Counted from the first letter of the stretch, positions 33,855 through 47,036 are shown. The stretch: DNA of 60,000 nucleotides from Takakia lepidozioides (GCA_030704615.1 CM060732.1:55783053-55843052), one strand, 5' to 3'. Notes: generated by a model from the letters alone, not told the origin. Program-made: numbers and translations.

Positions 33855-34520
33855 CAATACAGAGTTGAGTTTGTGTTTGAACCATCCATAGACATATTTA
33901 CTTGTGTTGACAGATTTACCATCTGAAATGCTTTTGAGTGAAACCAGCAACAAAGTAGGGTTTGTTTGCATGTTTGTCTTTCCCTTGCTTAAAGAGGCAT
34001 CAAACTCACACTTCTTTTCTGTTGCGTAAGGTTGTGGGGGAGAAGCGCCCAAAATGAAAGACGCGTCTTTCACTTCCCCGGGCAAAGGGTCCGTCAAGGC
34101 GCAACGGTAGAGTGGTTGACATGGAAGACACCCATGTGGATCGTCTTGATGATGAGGACGACGATGACGAGTTGTCCCCAAACCATGACGTGCACACCAG
34201 TAATCTCCTCAAACACGTCCAACCTGCTAAAGTTGAGTTTGAGTTTAAACCATCCATAGACACATTTACTTGTGTTGACAGATTTACCGTCTGAAATGCT
34301 TTGGAGTGAAACCAGCAACAAAAGCAAGGCTCATTTACATGTTTGTCTTTCCCTTGCTTGAAGATGCGCCAAACCCACACATTTTTTCTGTTGCGTAGGA
34401 TTGTGGGAGAAGCGCCCAAAACAAAAGGTAGGTCCTTCACTTCTCCGGCCAAATGGTCCGTCAAGGCTCAGACTTGTGGACATGGAAGACACCCATGTGC
34501 ATCGTCCTCATGATGAAGAC
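33855..34520 (-). repeat. 365-bp tandem duplication of a dispersed repeat
   Basis: Two head-to-tail copies with a period of about 360-368 bp. Blocks such as ACCATCCATAGACA, TTGACAGATTTACC, GTGAAACCAGCAAC and ACATGGAAGACACCCATGTG occur in both. On the minus strand each encodes a degraded form of GEVKD..FVLGASP then KTN.QTNP, the same peptide pattern as at 29742-29950 and 52036-52245. It looks like a decayed coding repeat family of unknown function. Confidence 0.82.
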
Positions 34521-37234
34521 CGGATGTTCATTTTATTTTGATTTTCATGCACATTCGATGTCATTTCCGCCTTTAGTTTTTTTTTTTTTTTTTTTTTGGG
34601 ATAAACTTAGTTGTTGTAACCTTTGATTTAAATTGGAAGATTGTGCCTAATTGTATTCATCAATCATTCAAATGAACTAGGTTGCACAAAATGACGTGAT
34701 CTAACGTGAATATGTTAAAAATAATGCAAATTGACGCTAAGATGTGGAGTCGTGACGTACAATGAGTAATTTTATTTTGTGATAATTTTTAATTTTGGAT
34801 CTTCAATAACACGTCATTCACTTGAAGAAATGACACTATATATATTATTGTTATCTTTTTCAATTGGTTCAACTTACTATTGCCAAACCTGGCTATATGA
34901 AATGGATCAAGGAGATATTCTGTGCCATATTTATACATTATTCTACTATTTTGTGTATTTTATACGTATATTGGTCGTTGAAAATAATCAGATTTCCAAG
35001 ATATTGCAGTAAAATCCCCCCACAAACCTCTTGAAGTAGCACTTAGCGACATTTTCACGACATAATCATTTTCATTACAAGCGGCGCCATTGTGTAAATC
35101 AAACAAAACTCGGGATTCAATTCATTCAGTCGACCAGCTTGTTAAGCATTAGGTGTATTCCATATTAAACATTGATTTCCATGCTATTTTGCCTTAATGA
35201 TAAAAGACAGTGCATAACGTTACAAATATGAAGTCGAATAAAAAAGATAGTCACCAACAATATAGGGATATGCAGAATTAAGTCGTAATTTTTTTTTTAA
35301 GCTGTATCTATTAACTTGTTACTAAATGTTCATATTTCGTAGAATTAAGATTTGTTTTTAATTTTTCAATGGTAAATTAATATTGCATATTTAGTTTGAT
35401 ATACAATGCTACAAACTCAAAATTCTTAACTAACATATTCACAAAATATCAAATCTAAAATAAAATCTTCAAGCCAAATTTCATCAAAGTTTCTCACCAA
35501 AATCTTATAAATTGATCCATCAAAATTATCACCAAAATTAGAGTAAAAGTACATCAGAATTATACAAAAAAAAGTAATTCGTATATGCATAAAATAATAA
35601 ACTATTTGATAGGAAGTAATTTAATATTGAAATCAGAGTCACTCTCACCAAAACAAAAAGGGGGTTATGCATTTAAAATGGCTAAAAATTATGGATTTTT
35701 TCAAAAATCCATAAAGACCCGTTATAGTACATATAAAAGGCCGTTATGGATTTTTTTTTAACTTGATTCATAAAAAATTAAAAAAAAAGGACTTGGCCAA
35801 AATGTGCTTTGAGGGATAAATAATCTAGAATGAAAATATTCACTCAAAAATATTAAATAAAACAAACTTTATGTATTATTTTAAGCCTTCAAAACGACTA
35901 TTTTCGTAAAGTCCTTTACATATAGAATTCTTTGGAAATATAAACACCATCTCATTAAATACATAGACCAAGGGTAGACCCCCGGGTGGATCAAGGTCAA
36001 ATTTGAAAAAAAAAACTATCGCGATCCAAAACTATTGCGATTTGAAAATAAAGTCTTTAATGGTCAACGATAGATGGTTGAGATCGTAAATTGAAGCGAA
36101 TCCAATGGTTGAGGATTTGCCACAGACCCCTTTATCTCTCTTTAGGGATTCATGGTATATTTCATTTTGGTCCACCGTAGGCTGCAATTACCCCTGTGGT
36201 GAATTACACGCACTCTTACACTGTTTTCACGAATGGATTTGCAAGAATTGCAATAATATGACACATCCATAGCCACAAGAAATGAGAAGTGATGTTAGTC
36301 ACATACTCGCTCAAATAGAGCAATTGTTTGCTGTATTACTTGAAGATCTCCAGCAACTTGCAAAACCATTGTGCAGTCAAGGACCCAAACATTTGCTTTA
36401 GCATCTCCTCTTGCACATGAATTGGTGTGTGACAGTCATCCCACAAGGTCTGCAAGTGGATAATATGGCTCATAATGATTTGATGCAGATTTTGGGCTTG
36501 GGACAGTATTCAATGGTGGCTCGAGGTGCTAGATGGGGGGCCTACACCGGGGCTCTAGCAAAGTTCATTAGATTTTGTCCCATGGTCACGTAGCAAAGAT
36601 GTCTTTGTACTATGACAAACATAACAAAGACATATTTCCAAGTCTTCTTCTGATTCCTCTAGTGGTGGTGTCCTCCTACTTGTTCTTGCTTCCCCTCTTG
36701 AAGCGGACAACACATCATCAGCTTGCAGCCTTGTAACGCTACAATGAATGAGTCCCTTCAAAGACTTTTGCTCATGGTCATACCAGGTTCTCTTTTGGCA
36801 ACCAAGAGAAACCAGGATGGAAGTGCATGCGCTTGTAAGTTGTATGAGCAACTGCATTGCAAAATTGCACTCATGCTGCCCTATTCACCCAACAAACAGT
36901 CTCAAGCTGAAGTCTGTTTTTTTGCATTTTTTCTTGTTTCGATCAGGTGCCATATCAGTTTGTGCCGGTGCGGGTTCCTAATACCTACACGGGAATTTCT
37001 CTCTAGTCTTTCCATCCAATCTTTCTATTTTATTTTACTTTTAATTTATTTTTTCTTTTCCATACTTCAAATTTTGAAAATGTAGTTTTTCCGAGAGTTT
37101 CCTTCCGATTTTAAAGGCCACAGAGGGAATTTTTCAAGCGAAAGTCTAACTTTCTCTTCAACTTCCCCTCTGGAAAACACCCAACGGGGGATTCTTCAAG
37201 AAAATTGTACTTTCCCCTTTTTTAGGGCTCTTTA
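34521..37234. other. AT-rich non-coding stretch
   Basis: Poly-T near 34579-34600, AT-rich tracts through 36 kb and short frames without motifs. Frames around 36411-37085 overlap each other on both strands and cannot be supported. Confidence 0.5.
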
Positions 37235-37447
37235 ATGAGGGGAAACGCCTTGTCATACCCTCTGTGCCATAAAATCTCAAAAGCTCCTTGTAAAGCTAGC
37301 TCAAAAACCGATCTTCTAATATGTAGTGAATTATTTGCTATCGGCAAATCTACTGTCTATGTGGTGCTTCAAATGATGTCAACAACGCCCATCCACAACT
37401 ATGCTCCAAAAATTTATCAACTGAGTTTATTTTGTCTTAATGTCTAG
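37235..37447 (+). pseudogene. Possible PIF/Harbinger helix-turn-helix relic
   Basis: A 70-codon frame includes KTDLLICSELFAIGKSTVYV, which resembles the N-terminal helix-turn-helix of HARBI1-type transposases (an FGIGKSTVS-like core). It is too short to be certain, and no DDE blocks follow in this place. Confidence 0.35.
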
Positions 37448-37654
37448 TTTACACTCTTGTGTGCAGTAGACTTGTTCTTATGAACTTTCTTCTTCGCTGA
37501 ATTTTTGTACTTTTGAGGAAGCAGATTCAAGAATAGTTAAATTTGGTAGAGGATAAAGATAAGTAACAGATGTCAGACTAAGTGCACTCGTGGGTGACTA
37601 CATGATGCCTCCCGCATAGTGACCACCAGAACATAGCTATTATCATTAGCATAT

Positions 37655-37765
37655 TTATAATATATATGTATTATCGTAATACATTAGTAAATTGAAACGT
37701 GCTCGGTACAAAATCAAACTGTTGAGCTTCCGAGGGTTTCGAAAACTAGGCAAACCATTGAATTT
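37655..37765 (+). repeat. Direct repeat, copy 1
   Basis: Shares with 38915-39010 the ordered blocks ATATTTATAATAT, TTAGTAA, AAACGTGCTC, TACAAAA.CAAA and GGCAAAC.ATTG, about 1.25 kb apart. Confidence 0.6.
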
Positions 37766-38914
37766 ATTGGGTGATTTTGTCATAATTAAAATTTGGAAGT
37801 GCCCTAACATTTACATTGAATGGTTAAGAAACAAAAGAACATAAGGAAGTAATATAAGAGCAGATTTGACCAAAACAAATGATTCTCATAATTCCATTTT
37901 TTTTTCCCTCATGCAGCTTTAAAAAATATGACGATGACGTGGGCAACGACGATGTGTCCTACAAAACATGGAATTCAGTTTTTTTTTCCCCCCCCAAGGT
38001 AGGTTAGAAACGACGACGTGTCCTATGCAAGCCTCAAGGTGACGACGATGATGTGGCACTATGACACCCTATTCCTGTTGGACGCGTTTTTCTATGCATG
38101 CATTGATTCGTGCAGATATAGAGAATGCATGGACAGAGGTGGCTCTGCTCTATAATAAAACTAGTCTCAGACCTTCAAAGTTCAGTCTTCACTAGAATAA
38201 CTGCGTGTTGCTCCTCACTACTACTTCTAAGAACAATGTTTTAACTTCTTGAAAGTTTTACAAAAATTTGTTCGTTTAATATTTCATTTTGATTGGAAAT
38301 ATGTTTTATGCAAAAATAGTATTTTTTTTAAATAAAAACTTACTTACCCTCCCACATGCCGTTAGAAGGTGTTTATCCTCCAAACAAGAGGCAGAAGTCC
38401 TTCAGGTGAAGTGAAACTATAAATTACGCTTCAACAAGAGTCTTTTTCCCTTCATTCCTTTTTGTATGGTTCAATATCACTCCATACTATGCTAAATTTT
38501 AAATAAAGAATACAACAGATCTTTAAAAACCTACACTTCAAATATATTTTAAAATTAGAAAGTATTATTAATTTTAAAATTAAAATATATTCAATCAACT
38601 TAATGGTACTATTTTTACTATAGAGAGAAAAGACTTCGACTAGAGCTGACGTAACTAAGTGCCACTTCATTTATGGTTATTGATCATTGTCAAAGATGAG
38701 TTCTATGAAAGTTATTATAAATCAAAATCTGAATAAGTAATATTTAAACATAGAGACTAAATAGAAGTACATATATCTAATATCTATCATAGAGTTTATT
38801 AATGTGTATTTATAATATATAATATATCTATTATTCTAATTGTCCAAATTATAGACAAGATACAAAAATCGAATATTAAGAGTTTTGACATCTCATTAGC
38901 GACTACCATTATTA

Positions 38915-39010
38915 TATTTATAATATGTACTATTATAAAATATTAGTAATTTTAAAACGTGCTCACTACAAAACCAAAAGGTTGAACTTATGACTGGGCA
39001 AACTATTGGA
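38915..39010 (+). repeat. Direct repeat, copy 2
   Basis: Counterpart of 37655-37765. The two enclose AT-rich DNA with no gene that I can see. Confidence 0.6.
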
Positions 39011-40041
39011 CAACTAGCAAGAACCGATGGGTAGTGGACCGAGCTCTAGTAAAATAGTGCTTTAGACATGGCCAAATATAGCAAGGATAACAGCCATAGC
39101 TGCAAGCTGCGTACAGCACCACAGCGCGAGCTCGGCGCTCGAGATGTAAGCGAGACCGTGATAAGAGAGTACAACGTAGCACAAGGAGAAGGGAGCGGTG
39201 CGGCCAATGAGCACATCGGCACGAGAAACATACAAGCACACAACAAGATCCAGGATGTGGAAAGGCTATCCACTTTACCTCGATGTGTTTCCCAGAGAAG
39301 GCTATGTATCATCACAAACAAGGCTATACAGGGGTAGCTCTACAGGCTCCTCCACGCCCTCTACTGCCTCTCTCTAACCCTTCTTCTTAGCTTTATTTTG
39401 ATGGATTCCATGAAGTTTTGCAGTTTTCAGACCGAATGTAGCGCTCCCATCTTACACAAGACCTGCTGCTACGAGGAACTACACACACCCACATGGTCGA
39501 GCCAACGACCTGATATTCTGGCTACCCATTAGAATGCGCCCCAAACACTTGTGCGCCTGCACAGAGGGTCAAACCAACAGCTTGTTACTCCGGCTACCCA
39601 ACACTGCACTTCCCCAACAACCGTATGCTTGTCCTTATCACGACATCAACTCCTCCATCACCGTGTTTCTCAATGCGGAAATTGCCAAAGTCTACATTGT
39701 TGATGCCAAGAACAAGAAGTTGTCGATGCAATACTGCTCCAAACAGATACTGGGCTATAATAATAGACTTTATGTGAGACGACGTGCTGATGTGAACGAT
39801 AGCAACATGGCTACCATTGTTTCCCCATCGAAGTCCCCCAAAACAAGCAATCACGAAGCGGGAGCTCCCAAATATGTCTTCTATATCTCCTCAGAGTAGC
39901 AACCTGCAGTGAACTACTACTCGTGGCCTTGATGTACAAGGGCCCGCCCGACGATTTTGGCATTTTCTTCACCTTACTTGGTTTACAGATCCAGCGTTTT
40001 TCTCTGATCGGGTTGTACAGAAAGCTCCTCTGGCGTTTCTT
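39011..40041 (+). other. Start of a compositionally distinct block
   Basis: Base composition turns less AT-rich and C-leaning from about 39.0 kb. Two degenerate copies of about 72 bp adjoin near 39465-39610 (GGTCGAGCCAACGACCTG and GGTCAAACCAACAGCTTG, each followed by CTACCCA). No domain recognised. Confidence 0.5.
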
Positions 40042-42993
40042 TTGAGCTCCCTCCTACAGGGTTTCGGTAGCGTACAGTGTCTTGGCCCCACGTTCCTACT
40101 GTGTCGTATAAACTCCCTCTCTAAGCACCACAAATCTGCCTACTGGTGTAGAAATGCAAGGGATTCTTTTGTGATTCATAACAGCTTGGGCCTTCTAGCG
40201 CTCAATAACTGCATACGGAACTGCCGCCGCACCCCATTGCAGACATACAGGAGCTTGGATTATTTGACCATTCAGCTGCACCCACTTCTGCCCCCGAGTT
40301 CCCCCCAGCAAGATGTGCGATCCCACATCAAGGCTGCTACCCGCCCACAGGCTCACCCCGAGCATCATGTGGCTTCTCTTACTGTTGATGGGACTCATTA
40401 TGTGGACAGTCCAGGGTTTGCAAAGCAGAAAACGTATAACCCAGAGTTGGGCCTGGTCTCCATGATCATCACTCCTATCTCCCAAGCTACAGCACAACAG
40501 AGGACAGGTTGTGCAAGTCGAACAGGGCCTAGCAAATGCTCCCGTCTTTACACAGAAAGTGCATACGAACATGAGATGCTGCCGACAATGGTGTCAGGAA
40601 TTCAAAGAACTAAGTTGGGTTTCACCACACTGTCAATGAAAGGTTACATTCCAATCTATTCTCCCCCATCGCTGCTGGAGCAACACCAAGGGACCGCAGA
40701 TGTAAGGGCAGGAGCTTGCTGGTGGTTCAATCTCCTCTCGACCCGCATAGGCACGCACCAACACCAGCCCTCTAGCATCTCTCTCACCGATGCGCTAAGT
40801 GGTGTCTTCGCACCCCAGTTGGTTCGCCTCTCTGCTCTCCACACAATGACCTTGGTCCAGGCCAATGTACAAGATAAGTACCTAAATCTTCACTCCCCCA
40901 CATCTATGCTCTTCAAATCATATTGCCTTCAAATCACTAGCCGACATACCAAGCCTCCACCTCAAGCTGAATTCTCTGATAAAATTGTTGGACTTGCTAC
41001 CTCCCTGCCCAACCATATGTCATTCTCTCTTGTCTCTCCAGATTATCTCCTGGAAACTACTCCGATGAAATCCATACTATGCAATATGCCCATTACAATC
41101 ATTGCATTGAAAACCTTTGTTAATGTGAAACTTCCATCATGGATGTTGTCTTTTGAAGTTACTGTCATGACTGCTACTTACATGAATTCTCCACCACATG
41201 CTACACAAACTACAGACAAAACTGTGTCAAACACCGTGCTCTTTGCAATGAAGTTCTTAAAAACTAGTTCCGTGACGCACCCGTCATATATTATGCTCTT
41301 GCAGATAAAGTCTTGCATGCAGCTACTTTTGTGGAAACCCTACCACGCACTGTGTTTTTTGTCAATAAACTCCTGAAAACTATCTTTATGACACCCCTGT
41401 CAAACACGATGCTCCGGACCATCCCATACAGCCAGCCTTATTTTCGCCACTGTGACTGTTGTGCTTCAAGTCATATATCTACTGCAACTACTCCAGATCC
41501 TCTCTCTTATTACATGCTCTTTGCAGATTGGCTTGCCCGCACAAATAATACTGATAATCCTGATTGGGTGGAAGCATATAGCAGAAGTGCTAAGTTGGAC
41601 TTCAGACCCGTTGTCTCCGAGTCTGTGCGGGGGGCATTTTGGCCAACAAACACTAGCAAGCGTGCAACACTTCAGACATCAACCCAGCATGACAAACCAC
41701 AAAAGGAAGTCACTTTCCATGAGGTTTGTGCTGCCTACTTTGCTTTTCACTTCAGATATCAGTTTTGGATATTGTATCATGGGTATGCTCCTAATAGTGT
41801 GATCTCCTACATCTCTCCACATCTATATAATTCAAGGGCTTTTGCCACATGTACGGAAACATGTGAAGGACAGGTACGGAAACCACTAGCTCCACGGGAT
41901 TCTCAAGGCTACAACTTCACTGCAAGAATGCATGCCCACGTCACCAATACAACCCAGTGCTATAAATCAAGATCAAAATCACTGGCTCACAACCGGTTGA
42001 CACAGCTGCCCGATTTTAAAGTCAGGTGCGTAATTAAATTCGGGTACTCTCAATGCCAAGCCCGCAAACACCTCTTGCCAAAGCATGTTGCCAACCTACG
42101 TGCCAGCCCTTATGTTCAAAAAGTATGGGGCTGCTGTTTTGCAACAGGGATGAGATGTACATACAGTACGGTCTCGACATCATGGGTTCAGTGCTACATT
42201 GCTCGGGCACTCTTGGATGCAGATCATGTCAAAGCACCCCCTGGTCCATTGCTGGGTTATGCTTCAAGATCATGTGTTACTAAGTTGAGCGCTAAATCTA
42301 TGGCCTTACCATCCCATGCCTCAGTTTGATACTGGTGCTACCCCATTACTTCCCGATCTGGTGTTTAGTGATGAATGGGATGCTCCAACAATCTCAGATG
42401 CAAAGATATGGAATCATTGTGCTCAAAAATTCTTTGCCTCAAAGCTATGTGTCAACTGGTATGTTGATAACCGTCAACGTGCTCCTGAAATATATGATAA
42501 CCACAATAAGCAGGCAATGTGGTATGGAGATATGAACATACTGCAAGCTAAGAGACATGGATCTCAGATTAGGAGAGGCTGGTTGCTCCCCTACTGGTAT
42601 GCCAAGTCTCATATTAACTCATGGGTGCGGGCAATGTGGGCAATGTGGTCTGTAGATGTGTACATACTGCAAGCTAAGAGACATGGATCTCAAATTAGGA
42701 GAGGCTGGCTGCTCACCAACTGGTATGCCAAGTCTTATGCTAACCGTTGTGTGCGGGCAATGTGGCCTAGAAATATGAACATATTGCTAGATAAGAGACA
42801 TGGATCTCAGATTAGGAGAGGTTGGCTGCTCACCAACTGGTATGCCGAGTCTCATGCTAACTCTTATATGCCAAAGATATGCCTGGGCTGCTGTCCTATT
42901 CCAGGGCTTGGAGTTTTGGAACGTTTCGCTTCTCTCTCAGCTCAGCCATTGAGGGTGATGGGGTATGAACATAGTCAGCTAGTTTTGGAGTAG
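40042..42993 (+). other. Three overlapping long open frames of unknown nature
   Basis: Frames of 444 codons (40042-41376), 338 codons (41313-42329) and 225 codons (42316-42993) follow one another on the plus strand with short overlaps. I recognise no domain. Much of the sequence looks built from degenerate repeats of about 110-130 bp: blocks such as GACAAAACTGTGTCAAACAC, GATGCTCC and TGCTCTTTGCA recur. Because unit lengths that are multiples of three keep a frame open, long frames here need not mean a protein. It could be a repetitive 5' region of the LINE family whose ORF1-like gene lies downstream, or a decayed repetitive protein. Confidence 0.35.
42515..42880 (+). repeat. Coding-like tandem repeat, 42/39 codons
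   Basis: Three copies begin with AGAGACATGG at 42551, 42677 and 42794, so periods are 126 and 117 bp, both multiples of three. Each encodes KRHGSQIRRGWLL followed by WYA.SHAN or similar. More degraded relatives precede (about 42060-42170, 42410-42500) and follow (about 43560-43740). Confidence 0.88.
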
Positions 42994-43169
42994 GGGATGT
43001 TTGGGTACTGTATTTGGTGTGCCACTTAGTGGCGCTCAGTGTTAGTGCATCACATAGCTTTGGGTCAGGGAGTGCCTGGGTGGGACAGAGTTTTGTGTTA
43101 GGGAGTGTCCGAGTATTGCGACAGTGGTCAGCGCGTTTATCGCGCAGTTTTGATACCATGGTTGTTGGG

Positions 43170-43321
43170 GAATTATCATAGTTGCACATCCTTGGAGCAG
43201 AACAGCAGCCACGTATGTTTTGCATATAGAGGGTAGCACGGGGCATGCCATAGCGGGGGGGCATGGCCATCCAGCTTCTATTGCTCAAAGGTCCATGTCT
43301 TTTAACTATCTGCATGTACAT
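43170..43321 (-). repeat. Inverted, degraded copy of the 42-codon repeat
   Basis: The minus strand reads KRHGPLSNRSW and then YMQNIRGCCSAPRM, aligning with the plus-strand units KRHGSQIRRGW and YMPKICLGCCPIPG. So one unit has been turned around relative to the array. Confidence 0.68.
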
Positions 43322-45048
43322 ATGTTTGGATCCCTTTAACCACTTATGACTACATGTTTTAAGGGCATGTTGATGCTCGTTTCGTGTTGAGGCATACCAG
43401 CTAGTGCATATCTTTGGGACAAAGATGTTTATGACATAATGATAAGCCCATAACCATTCAGCAGAGGGTGTTAAATGAGCCGGAAGTTGTTGGAGAGTGT
43501 TAGGGCATAGTACTGGGCACTATTTTTTGGTATCCGAGTTGTTAGAACATAGCTATGCTTATGGGATACCCAAAAACTTTCTGCCTCAATGTTGTGTGCC
43601 AACTTCTCTGTCCCAACACCAAATGCAAATCAGCATGCCCATAAGAAATATGCTCACCGTAATAAGCAGAACACATGGTCCAGTCTGGGGAATGTGCTGG
43701 AAACTAATGGACATGGAACTCCAAATAAGAGGGACGGGCTGCTAGGCCCCAAAAGCGTCAACATCTATATGCCCCCAAAGTCACCAAACAGCCTTGACAC
43801 CAAACACAACACAACAACACCAAGTGGACCGCCCATCTCCCCAGGTAGCAGTAATGATAACCTCCACATCTATTACATGCCACCACATAGACACATACTA
43901 TCGCCTCACCCCACTGGCCCAACAACTAGTAAAGATATCCAGACAACCCCGCACACACCCCAAATACAGTTCGCTAGACCACGTGAAATAACTAGGCCGA
44001 AGCACACAATGCAACGCTACAACTCCAACAACATGTCGTATCTAGCTGATCTGAACACACTCAAAGCAACTGAACAACATAGTAACCCCCCAATACCCCC
44101 ATCAGAACAAGGCAGCTCCACCCCACACTCAACCCACCTGTTGACAGGCCAAAGATTGACCCATCGATCCCTGCTAGTGCACAAAACCACGCCACACACA
44201 ACATGATAGGCGAAACAACGTACCTACTCGCCTATCTCACCACTAGACATACTGATTACCCAAATCTGCCCATGCAAAACAGCACAACACCTCAAGAGGT
44301 CACCGGTATGCTCAAACTGTACAAATCAATGCAGAATACTAGGCGATCAAAAGATCAACTGTTCAATGCACCCAGGTAAGCTCGCAAAGCCACACACTGA
44401 TTATCTTACCAAAACCACACAACGACCGCCGGCGAGTACTCCGCCACAATATACACATCACATGCAAACTCCCCTGCCTCTTGCTCGGGACACTAATAAT
44501 TGTAACAACTTACACCGCACCTACAATGGACACACAAACCTTGGCGCCAACGCCAACGAACTCGTATCAAAGGATCAGGAAACGTTCCGCAGTTGCAACG
44601 GCCGAGGCCCAAGATTCGCGCGACTTGGAGTAGTTCGTCACTACTCAAGAACCCTCATTACGACACTCTCAGCCAAAACCTTCTATCCCCCCTGATCCAC
44701 CTTGTTACTCTGAATGATATAGTCATCCCCCTCTCCTCTCATGAGCTGACTATAGAGCGCACCCTGTATCACCAATACCTGCCGCAACCCCTCAAAAGCA
44801 TCAATACACCCACCCCGATTAGCAAATTAGCACAATCAAAGCTCACTTTAGACGTTCGGTTGCTCCCCTCATGTCTGCGATCGCCTGATCATCCTCACAA
44901 CCTTAAGGTCCACTTCTTCACAACACACCAATCACTGATCAATAGTATCACACCACCCAGAGCGTGCTGCATGCAGACTTCTCAGCCAAGCTGCCACGCC
45001 ACCTCTCGCACCACGCAATCTACTTCTTTCCATAGAGGGCTAAGGGCT
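43322..45048 (+). other. C-rich non-coding stretch upstream of ORF1-like gene
   Basis: Strongly C- and A-rich, G-poor plus strand with several short frames and no domain. The bias resembles that of the LINE at 19.7-26.3 kb. Confidence 0.5.
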
Positions 45049-47036
45049 ATGTTCCCCGGAGGAAGCGAAGCACAACAGACACCAGAGCCGCAGCACTACA
45101 CCAGCTCTAAGCGGGCGGCCAGTGCTATACGCAGCGCCAACGGAGCAAGTCCTCAGACCAGCTCCAAGAGATCCAGGGGCTCGTCAAACAGTCAAGGCCA
45201 CTCCAAACCAAGGCTCACAACGGACATCAGGGAAATGGAAGAAGAAGTGGGGATCCACAGGTACGACTCTGCAGAAATCACCGACATCTCACACCTCTGG
45301 TTAGGCTGTCGGACGATGGAAGAACGGGCTGTAGAAGCAGGACACCAGCCTCTTGTAGAGATACGTAATCAAGAGGAGCTCATGCGACTCGGAGTCTCCC
45401 AACATGAGAGCTTGGAAATGGTCACATGTCGCAAGGCCTTCCCCAGAGTCACACAGTGGTTATATCTTGGGAAAAGAAGCGATGGTATGGAAGGACAATT
45501 CTACCATCTGACGCAGCTTCCCAAAGGTACCAAGGTTAACAAAGAAACAGGCCTCTCTGAACTCATACCACATCCTGATCCGTTTCGACTATGGATTCGA
45601 AATGGAGCGTCTATTGGTCTTGGCCAAAACCAAGAAAAGATTCGCTGACATGGGCATACCCCTTGGCACCAAGCTCAATTCACCAATCCAAGTTATCACA
45701 CAATCCAAAACTAGACTGTGGAGCGGACTCATGAAAGTGGAACTGAAAAATCCCGGAGTGGACGGGCTTGCCCTCCTTCGTGGAGAAAGAATCTTCTCTC
45801 TAGAACTTGCCCGAGGAGAAAGAGTCGTGGGAAAAGTAGAAAAAAGCTTCGACATGGCAGCCACTGGAGACTACTTCTCTCTACACATGGCGAGTGATGC
45901 CTTAATTGGCCAGTCGGGACACATGGTGGTCACCACGTTCATAGTTGAATCCTACGCGAGAGGAGATGAGTATGAACTCCACTACGTTGCCAAAGCCAAG
46001 CTTGAGTCGTCATTTGCCTTTTTGTATGTGCTCTCCGAGGACACCCGCATCCGAGTTATGAAGAAGGGAGTCACCTTTCAAAACACACTGATCAAACCCG
46101 AGCTACGGCACAGAAGCGCCACAAGTCTGCCGGCATCCTCGAAAGTGATCACTGCAGAACGCAATGCACTCAAACTGATAGTAAAGAATGTGTGCATCAC
46201 ACGCACGCAGGCAGAAATCTCTGAATCCTTGAAGGGCTTGATGGGGCGGAGCAACATCTCACAAATCTACTTTTGTTACACGGCCAAGGGAGAAACAGTG
46301 AAGCACGAAGGACTGGTACATCTCACCTGCTCAAATCCAGCCGTTTATGAGAGATGGTACAAAAGCAAAAACATTCCTCAATATGAAAAGTTTATAGACT
46401 TCACGCCACACCCGAACAACATCCATGGTGACGTGCCTGTAGCTCCGGAAATTCTCAAGAGACTGGGAGCAGACAACATTAACCAAGCATTGGTAAACAC
46501 AATGGATTCTCTCACTATCCATGCGGCACCAAAAGACACCGTCAGCAGAGCAGAATTTCTGGCAGCCAAGGCGGAGCTACTTGCAAATGTTGACCAACGC
46601 TTTGCAGCCCATCGCATCACCGTCAAGGGAGACATGTCTAGCCTCGAAAACCGATTTATCCAAGCTTTCTCCCGAGAAAATGCTGTCAACATGCTCAATG
46701 AGGAAATCAATTGCGGACAACTTGGCATAGAATGTGCACAGCTTCCAAACACATGCAAACGTTTCTCTTGGCAAGCTGCCAGAATACTTGGGGGCTGTTC
46801 TCCCCTTGGATGACAACCAAATTGCCACAATCACTAACCTTGCCAAGGCATCAGGAGAATCGAACTACGAAATGGTGCCGCTCGACTACCAGCTCCCTGA
46901 TGCCAGTGCCGGTGGCTCAGTAATACCACACGTGATAGGGGGGCCCAACACTTTCTCTACAGTTGGACAGCCAGCAATGGAAGTACAAATGCACACTATG
47001 ACCAATGGCCAGCTAGCACAAACACCACATGAGTAA
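45049..47036 (+). pseudogene. LINE ORF1-like protein with RRM-like domain, two frameshifts
   Basis: Begins best at the ATG at 45049 (MFPGGSEA). A Ser/Arg-rich basic region (SSKRSRGSSNS) is followed by a conserved-looking N-terminal domain. A frameshift near 45590 leads into a 403-codon frame (45602-46813) with FSLELARGERVVGKVEKSFD, GDEYELHYVA and an RRM-like unit at about 46165-46380 (ALKLIVKNVCITRTQAEI, then EGLVHLTCSNPAVYERWY). A putative coiled coil follows, then a second frameshift near 46730-46770 into a tail ending at 47036. RRM-like folds plus coiled coil are typical of LINE ORF1 RNA chaperones. I infer ORF1 from fold pattern and composition; no zinc knuckle is seen. Confidence 0.6.

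Noticed and set aside
34098-34125. tRNA-like A box (GCAACGGTAGAGTGG) in the 365-bp repeat
   Set aside because: No B box at the right distance and no cloverleaf can be formed.
36411-37085. Overlapping frames on both strands suggesting a gene
   Set aside because: No family motif, mutually exclusive frames and AT-rich non-coding surroundings.
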